Part shown: positions 15,638 through 25,257 of the stretch, piece after piece
How positions within the stretch are numbered: the stretch's first letter is position 1
How the letters are laid out: the number at the start of each line of letters is the position of its first letter
DNA from: an uncultured Collinsella sp.
GTDB lineage: Bacteria > Actinomycetota > Coriobacteriia > Coriobacteriales > Coriobacteriaceae
NCBI GenBank assembly: GCA_958413895.1
Contig: CATYVQ010000014.1
Location: 1 to 64,000, forward strand
Reading direction: 5' to 3'
DNA: 64,000 bases
Position numbers and translations under genes: made by a program
The notes under the pieces: model-generated
Databases searched by the model: none
Told to the model about the DNA's origin: nothing
Seen by the model: only the letters and a program-made list of their open reading frames with translations

Positions 15638-16618
15638 TTAGAGGCCGAGCATCGGCTCCAAGACGAAGAAGTACGCAAGCACCACGATGCCCAGGATGAT
15701 GCGGTAGACACCGAAGCACTTGAAGTCGTGACGGCGGACGAAGCCCATGAGCCACTTGATGGCGATGAGCGAAACCACAAAGGCCACAACGCAGCCCACG
15801 CCCAGGATAGCGACCTCGTTGGCACCGAACGTGCCGCCCTTGATGAAGTACTTGACCAGCTTGAGCGCACTCGCGCCAAACATGACGGGAATGGCCAAGA
15901 AGAACGTAAACTTGGACGCCACCGAACGCGTGCAGCCCAAAAGCAGGCCGCCGATGATGGTAGAACCGGAGCGAGACGTACCAGGCACCAGCGAAAGCAC
16001 CTGGAAGCAGCCGATACCCAGCGCAGTCTTCCAGCTCAGGTCCTCGAGTGTGGCGATGGAGCCAAAGTCCAGATTCTCGTCATCGTCCTCATCCTCAGCG
16101 GTAGCCGCGGCAGGCGCCGCAAAGTGCGCACCGGCGGGACGTCCGCCCGACACCACAGCACGCGAACCAAACGAACCGGCAACGGCCATTTCCTCGCGCT
16201 TGTTCGCGCGCCAGTTCTCGATCACGATAAACAGCACGCCGTACACAATGAGCGCCAGCGCCACGACGGGAGCATTGTAGAAATGCTCCTCCATCCAGTC
16301 GTTGAGCGGCAGGCCGATCGCCGCGGCGGGAATGCAGCCGAGCACAATCTTGCCCCACAGCACCCAAGTGTCGCGACGGCCCTCCTTGCCCTTGCTGGGC
16401 GAGAACGGATTGAGCTCATGGAAGAACAGCACACAGACGGCCAGAATGGCGCCGAGCTGAATCACGACCAGGAACATATTCCAGAACGTCTCGCTCACGT
16501 TCATCTTGACGAACTCGTCCACCAAGATCATGTGACCGGTCGACGAAACAGGCAGCCATTCGGTGATGCCCTCGACCAGGCCCATGAAGGCAGATTTTAG
16601 AAGCTCGATGATATCCAA
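15638..16618 (-). CDS. uppP: Undecaprenyl-diphosphatase UppP/BacA
   Basis: Membrane phosphatase that regenerates the lipid carrier for peptidoglycan and gives bacitracin tolerance. The motif EGITEWLPVSSTGH lies near residue 16 and the catalytic segment LVPGTSRSGSTI near residue 198. I choose the TTG start at 16618, which gives MDIIELLKSAFMG as in the family and has GAGGGGG just upstream; the alternative is GTG at 16639. At 326 residues it is longer than usual (about 270) because of a cytoplasmic loop insert around residues 122-180, rich in alanine and acidic residues (AEDEDDDENLD). Confidence 0.94.
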   Translation of the reverse strand: MDIIELLKSAFMGLVEGITEWLPVSSTGHMILVDEFVKMNVSETFWNMFLVVIQLGAILAVCVLFFHELNPFSPSKGKEGRRDTWVLWGKIVLGCIPAAAIGLPLNDWMEEHFYNAPVVALALIVYGVLFIVIENWRANKREEMAVAGSFGSRAVVSGGRPAGAHFAAPAAATAEDEDDDENLDFGSIATLEDLSWKTALGIGCFQVLSLVPGTSRSGSTIIGGLLLGCTRSVASKFTFFLAIPVMFGASALKLVKYFIKGGTFGANEVAILGVGCVVAFVVSLIAIKWLMGFVRRHDFKCFGVYRIILGIVVLAYFFVLEPMLGL

Positions 16619-16865
16619 AGGGACCCCCTCGTTAGACACCCGCCGATATTGTTCTGCGGACGGTGCGGGCGATGTCCCATTATCAACCGTTCGGGCGCGT
16701 CTGCGCCCACCCTTACCAAAAAACTCGTCCGTTCACAGAATTGCGAGCGGTCAAACCCAAATCCTTGGGTATAACTGCAACAAGATAAAGTGTTCGGCGG
16801 CCAACGCGCCCGCGCCCGCCCGATGCACGAGCCCCGCGCACGTGCGATAGACCAAGGAGGAAACC

Positions 16866-17303
16866 ATGAACGAGGGCTACACCAAGGTATTTGTTTCACT
16901 CGATGGTACTGAGCAGCAGGATTTTGTGCTCGCACGCGCCATCAAGGTCGCCGCGAACAACGGCGCCAAGCTAATCATCGGCCACGTTATCGATTCCACG
17001 GCGCTCGAGAGCGCCGGTTCCTATCCGGTCGATCTGGTCAACGGCCTAGAGGAGGCATTTAAGAACTCCATCGCCAAGCAGCTCGAAGAGGCCAAGGCCA
17101 ATCCCGATATTCCCGAGGTCGAGGTCATGATTCGCGCCGGCCGTATTCGCGAGACGCTCAAGGACGAGATGCTCGACGTGGTTAAGCCCGACCTGGTGCT
17201 CTGCGGCGCCCGCGGCCTGTCCTCGATCAAGTATGCGCTGCTGGGTTCGATTTCGACGTTCCTGCTGCGCAACACCGACTGCGACATTTTGGTCGTGAAG
17301 TAG
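16866..17303 (+). CDS. Universal stress protein (UspA family)
   Basis: Small cytoplasmic stress protein of 145 residues with the UspA fold. The nucleotide-binding pattern near the C-terminus (CGARGLSSIKYALLGSIS, then TFLLRNTDCDILVVK) fits the G-2x-G-9x-G(S/T) signature of ATP-binding members. AAGGAGG lies 6 nt before the ATG. It is a single gene divergent from uppP, ended by the terminator at 17449-17480. Confidence 0.93.
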   Translation: MNEGYTKVFVSLDGTEQQDFVLARAIKVAANNGAKLIIGHVIDSTALESAGSYPVDLVNGLEEAFKNSIAKQLEEAKANPDIPEVEVMIRAGRIRETLKDEMLDVVKPDLVLCGARGLSSIKYALLGSISTFLLRNTDCDILVVK

Positions 17304-17316
17304 GTTCCTTCCCGCC

Positions 17317-17407
17317 GGCGCAAGGCCTGCGGGGTTATCACGCCGACGTCCTCGCCGCTTCGCGGCTGCGGGATGTCGGCTTAGATAACCCCTCCCGGCC
17401 TTGCGCC
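17317..17407. repeat. Two-tier hairpin, copy 5
   Basis: Three nested paired segments are readable: GGCGCAAGGCC (17317-17327) with GGCCTTGCGCC (17397-17407), GGGGTTATC (17331-17339) with GATAACCCC (17384-17392), and GCCGAC with GTCGGC, around an inner GCCGC/GCGGC hairpin. It follows the usp stop codon. Confidence 0.7.
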
Positions 17408-17448
17408 TTCGTCACCGTACTTCAGCGAGTTGTCTGATGGAAAAATGG

Positions 17449-17480
17449 CGTGCCGCCCCGTTTGGGGCGGCACGTTTTTT
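17449..17480 (+). terminator. Terminator downstream of usp
   Basis: An 11-bp GC stem (17449-17459 with 17464-17474) is followed by six T residues. Confidence 0.85.
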
Positions 17481-17521
17481 ATGGCACGTTTTTTGTTATG
17501 GGAGGCTCATTTGGGCCTCAT

Positions 17522-17549
17522 AGCTATGTTCACGTTCGGGAACATAGCC
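17522..17549. other. Hairpin past the sensor kinase gene
   Basis: The inverted repeat GCTATGTTC / GAACATAGC lies 25 nt past the kinase stop codon. It has no T-run, so it is only a possible 3' end structure. Confidence 0.4.
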
Positions 17550-17572
17550 GTCCGCACCGCAAGACGGCCCGA

Positions 17573-18616
17573 CTACTCGAAATATTGGAACTTGTTGGTT
17601 GAGAAGGCGAATGTTACGACGAAGCCTTCGCCCGGCTCCGATGCCGCGGTGACGTCGATGCCCATCTTGGAGCACAGGCGCGCCACCAGATAGAGACCGA
17701 TGCCCGTTGCGCGCTTGGTGGTGCGGCCGTTGTCGCCGGTAAAGCCCTTCTCGAACACGCGCGGCAGGTCTGCCGCACACACGCCGCAGCCGTTGTCCGC
17801 GACGGTAAGCTCGATGCGCTCGCTTGCCAGACCCTCGTCCAGCAACGCACCCGAAAACACGATCTTTGCGCCGTCCTCACGCGCATATTTAATGCTGTTC
17901 TGAATGAGCTGGCCCAGAATAAACTCGAGCCACTTCTCGTCGGTAAAGACCTCGAAGTCGAGGTTCTCGCACACCGGGGCCACGTGCGCCGCGATGAGCT
18001 CGCGCGCGTTGGCTTTAATCGCGCCCGTCACCAAGGTCTTGAGATCCCAGCGGCGAATCAGGTAGTCCCGCTCCACGACTTCCGAGCGCGCGTAGTACAG
18101 CGCCTGGTCGATATAGCGCTCCACGCGAGTCAGCTCACGGCCCAGGTCATCCACGCGCGACAGGTCGTCTTCGCTGCCATCCAGGTTTTCCAAAATCAGG
18201 TGAGCCGCCGCCAGGGGCAGCTTGGCCTCGTGGACCCAGCTCTCGATATAGTCGCGATAGTCATCGGTCTGACGCCGGCCTTCGGCAACCTCGTCGCAAG
18301 CGGCTTTGCCCACCCGGCGCAAGACCTCGTACTCGAGCTCGCCCTCGGCATAGGTCGGGCATTGCACCATCTCCTGCACCCATGCGGGACTCTCGAGCTC
18401 CTCTGCCGCACGCTCCAGCTGGCGCAGAAAACGGCGACGGCGCGCGTATTCGATCACGATGCCGAGCATACCAAAGATAAAGGACACGCCGACCGCCACG
18501 ACCACGATGGATGCCGAAGCACCGGCGACCGTCAGCACAAAGCAGCTCAGCAGCACGCCGCACGTCCACACGGCGACGGGAAGCAGCGCATCTTTAAAGA
18601 ACTTGCCAAACGACAT
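17573..18616 (-). CDS. Intramembrane-sensing histidine kinase (BceS-like)
   Basis: Membrane sensor kinase of 347 residues. Two closely spaced membrane segments at about residues 9-55 with hardly any outside loop mark it as an intramembrane sensor. The phosphoacceptor region IESWVHEAKLPLAAAH (about 126-141) resembles the WVHxxKxPL box of BceS-type kinases. N and G boxes (NSIKYA, TGIGLYLV) are present. It follows the regulator gene by 9 nt. BceS kinases usually work with a BceAB transporter that senses antimicrobial peptides, but none is adjacent here. Confidence 0.9.
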   Translation of the reverse strand: MSFGKFFKDALLPVAVWTCGVLLSCFVLTVAGASASIVVVAVGVSFIFGMLGIVIEYARRRRFLRQLERAAEELESPAWVQEMVQCPTYAEGELEYEVLRRVGKAACDEVAEGRRQTDDYRDYIESWVHEAKLPLAAAHLILENLDGSEDDLSRVDDLGRELTRVERYIDQALYYARSEVVERDYLIRRWDLKTLVTGAIKANARELIAAHVAPVCENLDFEVFTDEKWLEFILGQLIQNSIKYAREDGAKIVFSGALLDEGLASERIELTVADNGCGVCAADLPRVFEKGFTGDNGRTTKRATGIGLYLVARLCSKMGIDVTAASEPGEGFVVTFAFSTNKFQYFE

Positions 18617-18625
18617 AGCCGGCCC

Positions 18626-19297
18626 CTAGACCGAATAGCCTTGGCCGCGATGCGTGGTCAAATACCCCTTGATGCCGATTTTTTCGAGCGTGGTGCGCAG
18701 GCGGTTGATGTTGACGGTGAGCGTATTGTCGTCCACGAAGGCGTCGGAGTCCCACAGATCCTGCATGATAGCCGAGCGCGAAACGATCTTGCCCGCGCGG
18801 CTCAGAAGCAGCGAGAGGATACGCAGCTCGTTTTTGGTAAGCTCGGTGCTGGTGCCGGTTGCCGTGTTGGTGACCGTAGAGCGGGCGAGGTCGAGCTCCA
18901 GTCCCTTGTGGACGAGTGTGCTGCGCTCGCCTGCCGCCGTGGTGCGGCGCAGCAGGGCATTGATGCGGGCCACGAGCACGCGCGCGCTGTAGGGCTTGGG
19001 AACAAAGTCGTCCGCGCCGAGCGTCATGGCCATAACCTCGTCGATCTCGGTCGTGCGCGAGGTGAGGACGATGATGGGAACCTCGGAATCGCGGCGAACC
19101 TCGTGGCAGACGTGCTGGCCGTCTTTGACAGGAAGTGTGAGGTCAAGCAGCACCAGGTCGGGCGCAGCGGCGAGAATATCGCGCGAGACATGTTCGAACG
19201 ATTCGCAGGCCTCGACTTCAAACCCGGCGCGGGCAAGGATGTCGACAAGCTCACGACGAATGGGCTCGTCGTCCTCAACGACATAGATCAGCGCCAT
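18626..19297 (-). CDS. OmpR-family response regulator (BceR-like)
   Basis: Two-domain regulator of 223 residues: receiver (1-115) with acid pocket EDDEP, phosphorylation site in LVLLDLTLPVKDG and conserved lysine in FVPKPYS; then an OmpR winged helix ending in LRTTLEKIG...RGQGYSV. The ATG at 19297 has GGGAGG upstream and is preferred to one at 19309. It is the first gene of the pair with the BceS-like kinase. Confidence 0.93.
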   Translation of the reverse strand: MALIYVVEDDEPIRRELVDILARAGFEVEACESFEHVSRDILAAAPDLVLLDLTLPVKDGQHVCHEVRRDSEVPIIVLTSRTTEIDEVMAMTLGADDFVPKPYSARVLVARINALLRRTTAAGERSTLVHKGLELDLARSTVTNTATGTSTELTKNELRILSLLLSRAGKIVSRSAIMQDLWDSDAFVDDNTLTVNINRLRTTLEKIGIKGYLTTHRGQGYSV

Positions 19298-19480
19298 GTG
19301 TCCTCCCATTTCGCGTAACTTGCACTTTCCACACCATTATGCCCACGGCGTCGCGAGTACACGCCGCGCGCGGTGCCAGGTGACAGAACTGTTCGCGAGC
19401 GGGGCCGTTTTGTCCGCCTCGCACTCGCAGCGGTGGCGGGGACCAAAATGGTTCTTTAATCCCCGTCCCAGAAAAATCAT

Positions 19481-20203
19481 TTAGCGGCGGGCACGGAGCT
19501 TTTCGTAGCCTTCGGCGAAGAAGGCGACCGTCGCGGCGTCGGCCTCGGCGGCGTCCGCCTCAGCGGCATCGGTATCGTCGGCAGGGACCACGCCGTGCTC
19601 GTCGCTCACCAGGAACAGCGCGCCCTTGAGTTGCGCGGGAATGTCTACGCGCGTGACCGGGATGCCCTTGGTCTGGGCGAGCTGCTCGATGAGCGTCGCC
19701 GTGCCGCACAGGCACTCGTCCGCCGGCGCCACAAAGGCAAGCTCGCCGTTGTTGACGGCGGCGAGCAACTCGGGCGCCACGCCGGTCTCGTCGGCCTCGG
19801 AGCGGGCCTCGGCGGAACGGGCACGCAGCGCCTTGGCCGACGTATCGGCGAGCGGCTCGTACTCCCCCACCGTCATGGCGGCGTTGCCGTTGATGTCGAT
19901 CACCAGCATGAGTACGCCGTCGTGCGCAGTGTAATCGCCCTCGGCAAGCGACCACTCAACGTGCTGTTTGGCCCAGCTGAGCATGTTATGGGTAAGCGGC
20001 TCGCCCTGCACCAGGCGCTCGGACAGTGCGCGAATGTGGCGGTTGAGCATGGGCACCTTTTTATTGGACATGCGCCAACGGCAGATAAGCGCGGGCTTGT
20101 CGAGCGTAAACTTCTCGACCGCCTCCTGATTGGCGCAAAAGTCCTCGTACGCACGCTGATCCTCGGCATTGCCAAACAGCTCGGCATCATCAATCTGGGG
20201 CAT
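19481..20203 (-). CDS. Hypothetical protein
   Basis: A 240-residue soluble acidic protein I do not recognise. The N-terminal half is charged and helical; the middle (HDGVLMLVIDINGNAAMTVGEYEPL) looks like a beta-strand core. An alanine/aspartate-rich repeat (AEADAAEADAAT) precedes the short basic tail KLRARR. The ATG at 20203 has GAAAGG 7 nt upstream; two further in-frame ATGs lie at 20209 and 20227. It stands downstream of the purH terminator and behind no other gene, so it is probably transcribed alone. Confidence 0.75.
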   Translation of the reverse strand: MPQIDDAELFGNAEDQRAYEDFCANQEAVEKFTLDKPALICRWRMSNKKVPMLNRHIRALSERLVQGEPLTHNMLSWAKQHVEWSLAEGDYTAHDGVLMLVIDINGNAAMTVGEYEPLADTSAKALRARSAEARSEADETGVAPELLAAVNNGELAFVAPADECLCGTATLIEQLAQTKGIPVTRVDIPAQLKGALFLVSDEHGVVPADDTDAAEADAAEADAATVAFFAEGYEKLRARR

Positions 20204-20244
20204 GGTCATACCTTTCGTGTTAGTCATTCCGTCCTCTTATACCA

Positions 20245-20281
20245 AAAAGACGGCCCTCCAAACGGAGCAGCCGTCTTTTGC
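20245..20281 (-). terminator. Terminator downstream of purH
   Basis: A 10-bp stem AAAAGACGGC / GCCGTCTTTT (20245-20254 with 20270-20279) has T-runs on both strands. Confidence 0.8.
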
Positions 20282-20308
20282 GGAGATTATTTTGTCCCAA
20301 GGCGGAAC

Positions 20309-21916
20309 TTAGTGGCGGAAGTGGCGGGCGCCGGTAAAGACCATAGCAATATTGTGCTCGTTGCAGGCCTGGATGCTTTCGTCGTCGCGCTTGGAGCCGC
20401 CGGGCTGGATGATGCAGGTCACGCCGTGTGCAGCAAGCACGTCGACGTTGTCGCGGAACGGGAAGAACGCGTCGCTTGCACAGGCAAAGCCGCCCTTCTC
20501 CACGCCCTCGCGCTCGCAGAAGTCCTCGGCGCGCTCGCAGGCAAGTAGCGCAGAGTCAACGCGGTTAGGCTGACCCGGGCCCATACCAATGCCGGCCTTG
20601 CCCTTGGAGACCAGGATGGCGTTGGACTTGACGCCCTTGCAGACCTTCCAGGCAAACTCGAGCTCGGCCATCTCGGCGTCGGTGGGCTTGCGGTCGGTGG
20701 GGAACGTAAAGGTCGCGGGGTCCTCGGTCACGTGGTCGACTTCCTGCACCAGCATGCCGCCGTCGACGGAGCGCAGCTCCACCTGAGCGCCGTGGTCCAC
20801 GCCGCCGGTCGCCAACACGCGCAGGTTGGGGCGCTTGGCCATGCGCTCGAGCGCCTCGGCGGTGTAGCTCGGGGCGATGATGACCTCGACGAACTGCTTG
20901 TTCTGATCGGCAAAGTGCTCAACCAGATCAAAGGGAACCTCGCGGTTGCAGGCGATGATGCCGCCGAAGGCGCTCTTGGGATCGCAGGCAAAAGCGCGGT
21001 CGTAGGCAGCCGTGATGTCCTCGGCAACGGCGGAACCGCAGGGGTTCTGGTGCTTGAGGATTACGCAGGCCGGCTCGTCGAACTCGCGGACCAGGTTCCA
21101 GGCGGCGTCGGCATCCAGATAGTTGTTGTAGCTGAGCGGCTTGCCCTGGATCTGCTTGGAGCCCACGAGCGGGAACTGCGAGCTCGCGGTGTTCTCGCAG
21201 CCCTCGGCAAAGCGATAGACTGTGGCTTTCTGCTGCGGGTTCTCGCCATAGCGCAGGTCGTCGACCTTCTCCAGCGAAATCTCGAGCTTGGCAGAGGTGT
21301 CCGCCACGTCGCTTGCCTGGGCGGCAAGCCAACGGGAGATGGCCGTGTCGTAGGCGGCGGTGGTCTGGTAGACCTTCACCTGCAGGCGACGACGGGTGGA
21401 AAGCGTGGTGCAGCCACCGGTCTCGTGCATCTCGGCCAGGACGGCATCATAGTCGGCCGGATCGGAAATGACGGTAACGCTCGTGGCGTTCTTGGCGGCA
21501 GAGCGCAGCATGGAGGGGCCACCGATGTCGATGTGCTCGATGGCGTCCGCGAAGGTGACCTCGGGGTTGGCGACGGTCTTCTCGAACTCGTACAGGTTGA
21601 CGACGACCAGGTCGATCAGCTTAATGCCGTGCTGAGCCGCCTCCTGCATGTGCTGCTCGGAATCGCGGCGGGCCAGCAGCGCGCCATGAACCTTGGGGTG
21701 CAGGGTCTTAACGCGGCCGTCCATCATCTCGGGATAGCCCGTGAACTCCTCGATGGGGGTTACGGGAACGCCCGCGTCCTCGATGGCACGAGCCGTGCCG
21801 CCCGTAGAGATGATCTCGACGCCAAAGTCGTCAACCAGCGTCCGTGCGAAATCGACGACGCCCGTCTTATCGGTAACCGAGATCAACGCGCGTGCGATCT
21901 TCACATCAGATCCCAT
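20309..21916 (-). CDS. purH: Bifunctional AICAR transformylase/IMP cyclohydrolase PurH
   Basis: Catalyses the last two steps of IMP synthesis. The 535-residue product has the full family length. The N-terminal MGS-like cyclohydrolase domain (about 1-195) shows STGGT, the [19 protein letters not shown] segment and [15 protein letters not shown]. The C-terminal transformylase domain begins near residue 200, has [11 protein letters not shown] and the catalytic K-H pair in ILKHQNPCG, and ends with [16 protein letters not shown] lies 6 nt before the ATG. It is a single transcription unit. Confidence 0.97.
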   Translation of the reverse strand: MGSDVKIARALISVTDKTGVVDFARTLVDDFGVEIISTGGTARAIEDAGVPVTPIEEFTGYPEMMDGRVKTLHPKVHGALLARRDSEQHMQEAAQHGIKLIDLVVVNLYEFEKTVANPEVTFADAIEHIDIGGPSMLRSAAKNATSVTVISDPADYDAVLAEMHETGGCTTLSTRRRLQVKVYQTTAAYDTAISRWLAAQASDVADTSAKLEISLEKVDDLRYGENPQQKATVYRFAEGCENTASSQFPLVGSKQIQGKPLSYNNYLDADAAWNLVREFDEPACVILKHQNPCGSAVAEDITAAYDRAFACDPKSAFGGIIACNREVPFDLVEHFADQNKQFVEVIIAPSYTAEALERMAKRPNLRVLATGGVDHGAQVELRSVDGGMLVQEVDHVTEDPATFTFPTDRKPTDAEMAELEFAWKVCKGVKSNAILVSKGKAGIGMGPGQPNRVDSALLACERAEDFCEREGVEKGGFACASDAFFPFRDNVDVLAAHGVTCIIQPGGSKRDDESIQACNEHNIAMVFTGARHFRH

Positions 21917-22193
21917 GCAGTCCTCCTGTCTGGTACGCCGCCGTGCTCTGTGAGTCGGTGATACGTCGATCTGCAGCGCTCGCGCAGCGGCATTGAAAAT
22001 ACTGATTTAATGTAGCGCATCGAGCGCATCGATGCACCCCGCAACGGGCGCATGTGCAGAAAAAGTTTGCGAGCGGAGGGGATGGGCATGGCACCGGGCA
22101 CGGTGAGTTCATGGAACACAGGGGCACCATAATTAGATGCCAATGGCGTGGTAGAACTGTGCTCGATATGCATCCGCAAAAGAAAGAGGCACC

Positions 22194-22835
22194 ATGGTCT
22201 CGCGGGTTCTCTACCGACCGTTTGATACCGAAGACTTCGACGCCATCGCGCTGATTCTGCAGCAGCTTTGGCATAACAATTCGGATAACGATGAGTACAA
22301 CCGCCTTGAGGCCGCGTGCGACCTCGCCTATTGCCTTTCGTCGTCGACGTTTTCACAGGTTGCCGTAATCGACGGTCAGGCGCGTGGCATTTCGCTCGCG
22401 CGTGCGGGACAGAGCTCCGGCACCACTATCAACGAGCATTGGATGGATACCGAACGCGCGCTGCTATCGCAGATGCGTGAGCTAGAGCCCGATGCGTGCG
22501 CCGAGTATCTCTCGTTTGTGCGCGCAACCATCCGAACCAACAACCGCCTGCTCGAGAGCAGCCCGTTGCCGCACGACAACGAGGTCACGCTGCTTGCCGT
22601 GGATCGCGATGTCCATGGCCTGGGCGTTGGCACGGTTCTGCTCGATGCCGCCGTCTCGCACCTGTCCTCGCTTGGAGCGACGAGGGCGCACCTGTACACC
22701 GACTCCAACTGCTCGTGGAAGTTCTACGAGCTGCACGGCTTTAAGCGCACGGCCACGCACCGCGCCAACCGCGAAGAGCGCCGTCACGACATGCCGCGCG
22801 AAAGCTTCCTCTACGAACTCGACCTAACAGCCTAA
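22194..22835 (+). CDS. GNAT-family acetyltransferase
   Basis: A 213-residue N-acetyltransferase. The acetyl-CoA loop is seen in DVHGLGVGTVLLDAA (about residues 140-153), followed by the typical LYTDSNCSWKFYELHGF segment. The N-terminal half (DTEDFDAIALILQQLW) is the usual first helix. Substrate unknown. It is divergent from purH, with GAAAGAGG before the ATG. Confidence 0.85.
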   Translation: MVSRVLYRPFDTEDFDAIALILQQLWHNNSDNDEYNRLEAACDLAYCLSSSTFSQVAVIDGQARGISLARAGQSSGTTINEHWMDTERALLSQMRELEPDACAEYLSFVRATIRTNNRLLESSPLPHDNEVTLLAVDRDVHGLGVGTVLLDAAVSHLSSLGATRAHLYTDSNCSWKFYELHGFKRTATHRANREERRHDMPRESFLYELDLTA

Positions 22836-22850
22836 ACCCGGCAGCCATAC

Positions 22851-22898
22851 CTAGTCATTTAGGAACGTCCCCAGTGACTAGTCGTTGGGGACAGTCTT
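22851..22898. repeat. REP-like element, family B
   Basis: CTAGTCATT, AGGAACGTCCCC and GACTAGTCGTTGGGGAC form overlapping inverted repeats. The reverse complement of 50827-50874 matches it closely (CTAGTCATT...GACTAGTCGTT-GGGAC). Confidence 0.6.
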
Positions 22899-22912
22899 CG
22901 TAGGTAGCGCAT

Positions 22913-22958
22913 AAAAATGGGATGGATCCGTCGGCAGTCGCCGGAGAAGATCCATCCC
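22913..22958 (-). terminator. Terminator of the DUF2207 gene
   Basis: A 10-bp stem GGGATGGATC / GATCCATCCC (22919-22928 with 22949-22958), with a T-run after it on the minus strand, just past the stop codon. Confidence 0.85.
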
Positions 22959-22973
22959 AAAAATCAGAACTCG

Positions 22974-24920
22974 CTAGAACGTTCCGCCGCCGCCTCCGCC
23001 GACGCCGCCGCCTCCGCCGCCCGAGAAGCCGCCGCCGCTGCCGCCGCTCGAGCTATCGGAACTCGAAGCCAGCTCGCGGATGGTCTCGTGATACACATCG
23101 TTGAACGAATCGAGCGGAGACTCGTTGCCGTAGTGATGGTAATACCACCAGTAGCAGGGGTAGTTGTCGTAGAAATCGTCGCTGTTGCGCAGGTCCGCAG
23201 GCACGGCCTCGGCCAGCTGTCGCAGCACTTCTTTCGAAACGCCCAGGGCAACGCCCATCACCAGCAGCTTGTTCCACAGAATCAGATCGCTGGGGATGGC
23301 CTCCTTCAGGCGCGTAAAGTCCTCGAGCCAATGCTTAAGCGCCTTGCAGCGAGCCGCCACCTCGGCGCCCTCCGGCGTGTAACGGCGGAAGGTGCAGCTC
23401 AGGACAAAGCCCACGATCGTGACGGGGATCGAGATCATAGCGGCACCGACGTTGGCATCCGCAAAGTCGGTATAGAACAGAGAGCCCAGAATGCCAAAGA
23501 CAATGATGATGCCGAGAACCAGGCCGGCCACCATCGCGATAGTGCCATCCGAAGCAATAAGCTCGCGCGCCTCCAGCTTGCCCTTAACTGTGCTCTGATA
23601 GTCCTCGAGCTTGTCGCCAACAGATGTGGTGCGCTCGCTAGCGTACTCCTCCAGCTCGCTAAACGTGCGCGAACGGACTCCGTCCTTATCGGGCTTAACG
23701 CCGGCGAAGAAGACCTTGAGCACATCGCGATCGATGCCGTCCTTCTTGGCAGCCTTCCAGGCCTCGTCGGTCACTGTGATGCGATACGTCTGCTCCTCTT
23801 TTTCGCGACGGAGCAGACCCTTCTTCTTGGTCTCGGTCGCTTCTTCCAGCTTGATCACGCGGTCGTCGGTCAGCTTCATCAGTGTGGCGATATATGCCTG
23901 ATCGGGCACGTCATTCCAGCTCATAAGAGCTGCAAGCACCGCGGGATGGTCGGCAGAGGGCACATCGCGGAAGTACTCGTCCTGGAAGAGCGGCTTGGGC
24001 TTGGGCCTGTGCAGCTTGAGCATCACGATCGCGCCGGTATAGGCAACCGCCACAACAACACACACCACGGCAATCGTGCTGGCAACCGCACGCGCGTGCT
24101 CACGGCGGGCGTTGGCCTCGTCGGCCCATTCCTTCTCTTCGCTCAGGATCGTTGACATGCGCTCTTCACCCGAGGCGGCAAGCTGCGGCACCCAGTCGCT
24201 GGGGAAGGCGATGCGTGCCTCGGCGAATTCGCCCTGATGCACACAGGGAATGGTATAGGTGACCATGGGCTCGTCCTCATCGAGCGACACGTCGCCCGTC
24301 AGCGGACCGTGGCCCCATGCGCGGAAGTTATCGCCTTTGACGGCCGCCGTCCCGGCAGCGGCATTTGCGAAGCGCACTTCCATCTCGACATCGTCGGAAT
24401 CCGCAGACCAGCCGTCGCCCACGAACTTCCAGTAGAGCTCGGCGGTATCGGCCCAGTTCATAACCGCACCGGTCATGGTGTAGCTCACGTAATAGATCGC
24501 GCTGTCGCCGCTCTCGTGGGGGCTGAACACCTTAATCCTTACGCCGTCACCGGCCTGCTCGACCGTGTAGACACCAGAATCGCCCTTGTTCGCGCTATCG
24601 ACTTTGTTAAACGCGGTGTCCTCTTCCTCGACACTCAGCACGTCAACGCCCGCCGTGCCGCCCTGCTGGTTGGTGCCCGTATTGATCTCCCAAAACACGC
24701 CGTTGATGTCATCGTCGAAATCAAACTGGCGTCCCTCGACAACGGTCAGCGATCCATCGGCCTCGACCGTGGCACTGATGTAGGTTTGGGTCATGGAATA
24801 CCCGTCGGCACGTGCAACGGCGGGTAGCAGCAGCAGCGCGCACGCGACGAGCGCGCAAATGGAAGCAAATCGCGCAAACAGGCAGCGCTGCCGACAGGTC
24901 TTGGCAACGGGGGCGTTCAT
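22974..24920 (-). CDS. DUF2207-family membrane protein
   Basis: Large membrane protein of 648 residues with unknown function. A signal peptide (about 1-40, ending VARA-D) leads into an exported DUF2207 beta-rich domain (about 42-250). A membrane segment follows at about 280-305, then a cytoplasmic part and a pair of membrane segments around 475-530. The C-terminus is glycine-rich (GGGFSGGGGGGVGGGGGGTF), a common ending of this family. The ATG at 24920 has AAAGGA upstream; a start at 24956 would add a non-signal extension. It is transcribed alone. Confidence 0.9.
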   Translation of the reverse strand: MNAPVAKTCRQRCLFARFASICALVACALLLLPAVARADGYSMTQTYISATVEADGSLTVVEGRQFDFDDDINGVFWEINTGTNQQGGTAGVDVLSVEEEDTAFNKVDSANKGDSGVYTVEQAGDGVRIKVFSPHESGDSAIYYVSYTMTGAVMNWADTAELYWKFVGDGWSADSDDVEMEVRFANAAAGTAAVKGDNFRAWGHGPLTGDVSLDEDEPMVTYTIPCVHQGEFAEARIAFPSDWVPQLAASGEERMSTILSEEKEWADEANARREHARAVASTIAVVCVVVAVAYTGAIVMLKLHRPKPKPLFQDEYFRDVPSADHPAVLAALMSWNDVPDQAYIATLMKLTDDRVIKLEEATETKKKGLLRREKEEQTYRITVTDEAWKAAKKDGIDRDVLKVFFAGVKPDKDGVRSRTFSELEEYASERTTSVGDKLEDYQSTVKGKLEARELIASDGTIAMVAGLVLGIIIVFGILGSLFYTDFADANVGAAMISIPVTIVGFVLSCTFRRYTPEGAEVAARCKALKHWLEDFTRLKEAIPSDLILWNKLLVMGVALGVSKEVLRQLAEAVPADLRNSDDFYDNYPCYWWYYHHYGNESPLDSFNDVYHETIRELASSSDSSSGGSGGGFSGGGGGGVGGGGGGTF

Positions 24921-25034
24921 AGGCACATCCTTTGTCTGTGATACCAGTAGCGTCATTGTCCCACGTTTGCGGGTTCATGTGACGAACATCTAGGTCAGCG
25001 GAGTATCAAACGGGACGAAAGTCACGCCCGCGGC

Positions 25035-25072
25035 CGGCACCTGGGGACGTTCCTTATTTGCCGGCAATCTGG
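25035..25072. repeat. REP-like element, family B relative
   Basis: CCGGCACCTGGGGACGTTCC and ATTTGCCGGC form an inverted repeat around GGGGACGTTCCT, the same core as at 22861-22872 (inverted) and 50856-50866. Confidence 0.5.
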
Positions 25073-25257
25073 GACACTCCTTGGCATAGCCCACTCCGGC
25101 AATAGATACCACTTCATAGCTCCGTCACAGGTGTAGCGGCTTTGTGTGGGCGCAGTGTGAGCCGATTAAGCCGCCAGCCGAGGGGCATAAAGCAGTTGAG
25201 CGAAAACGGTTTGCCCCTTTGCCGTTCGCTTGAGGATCATGTCCCCCTTTTCCGCGG

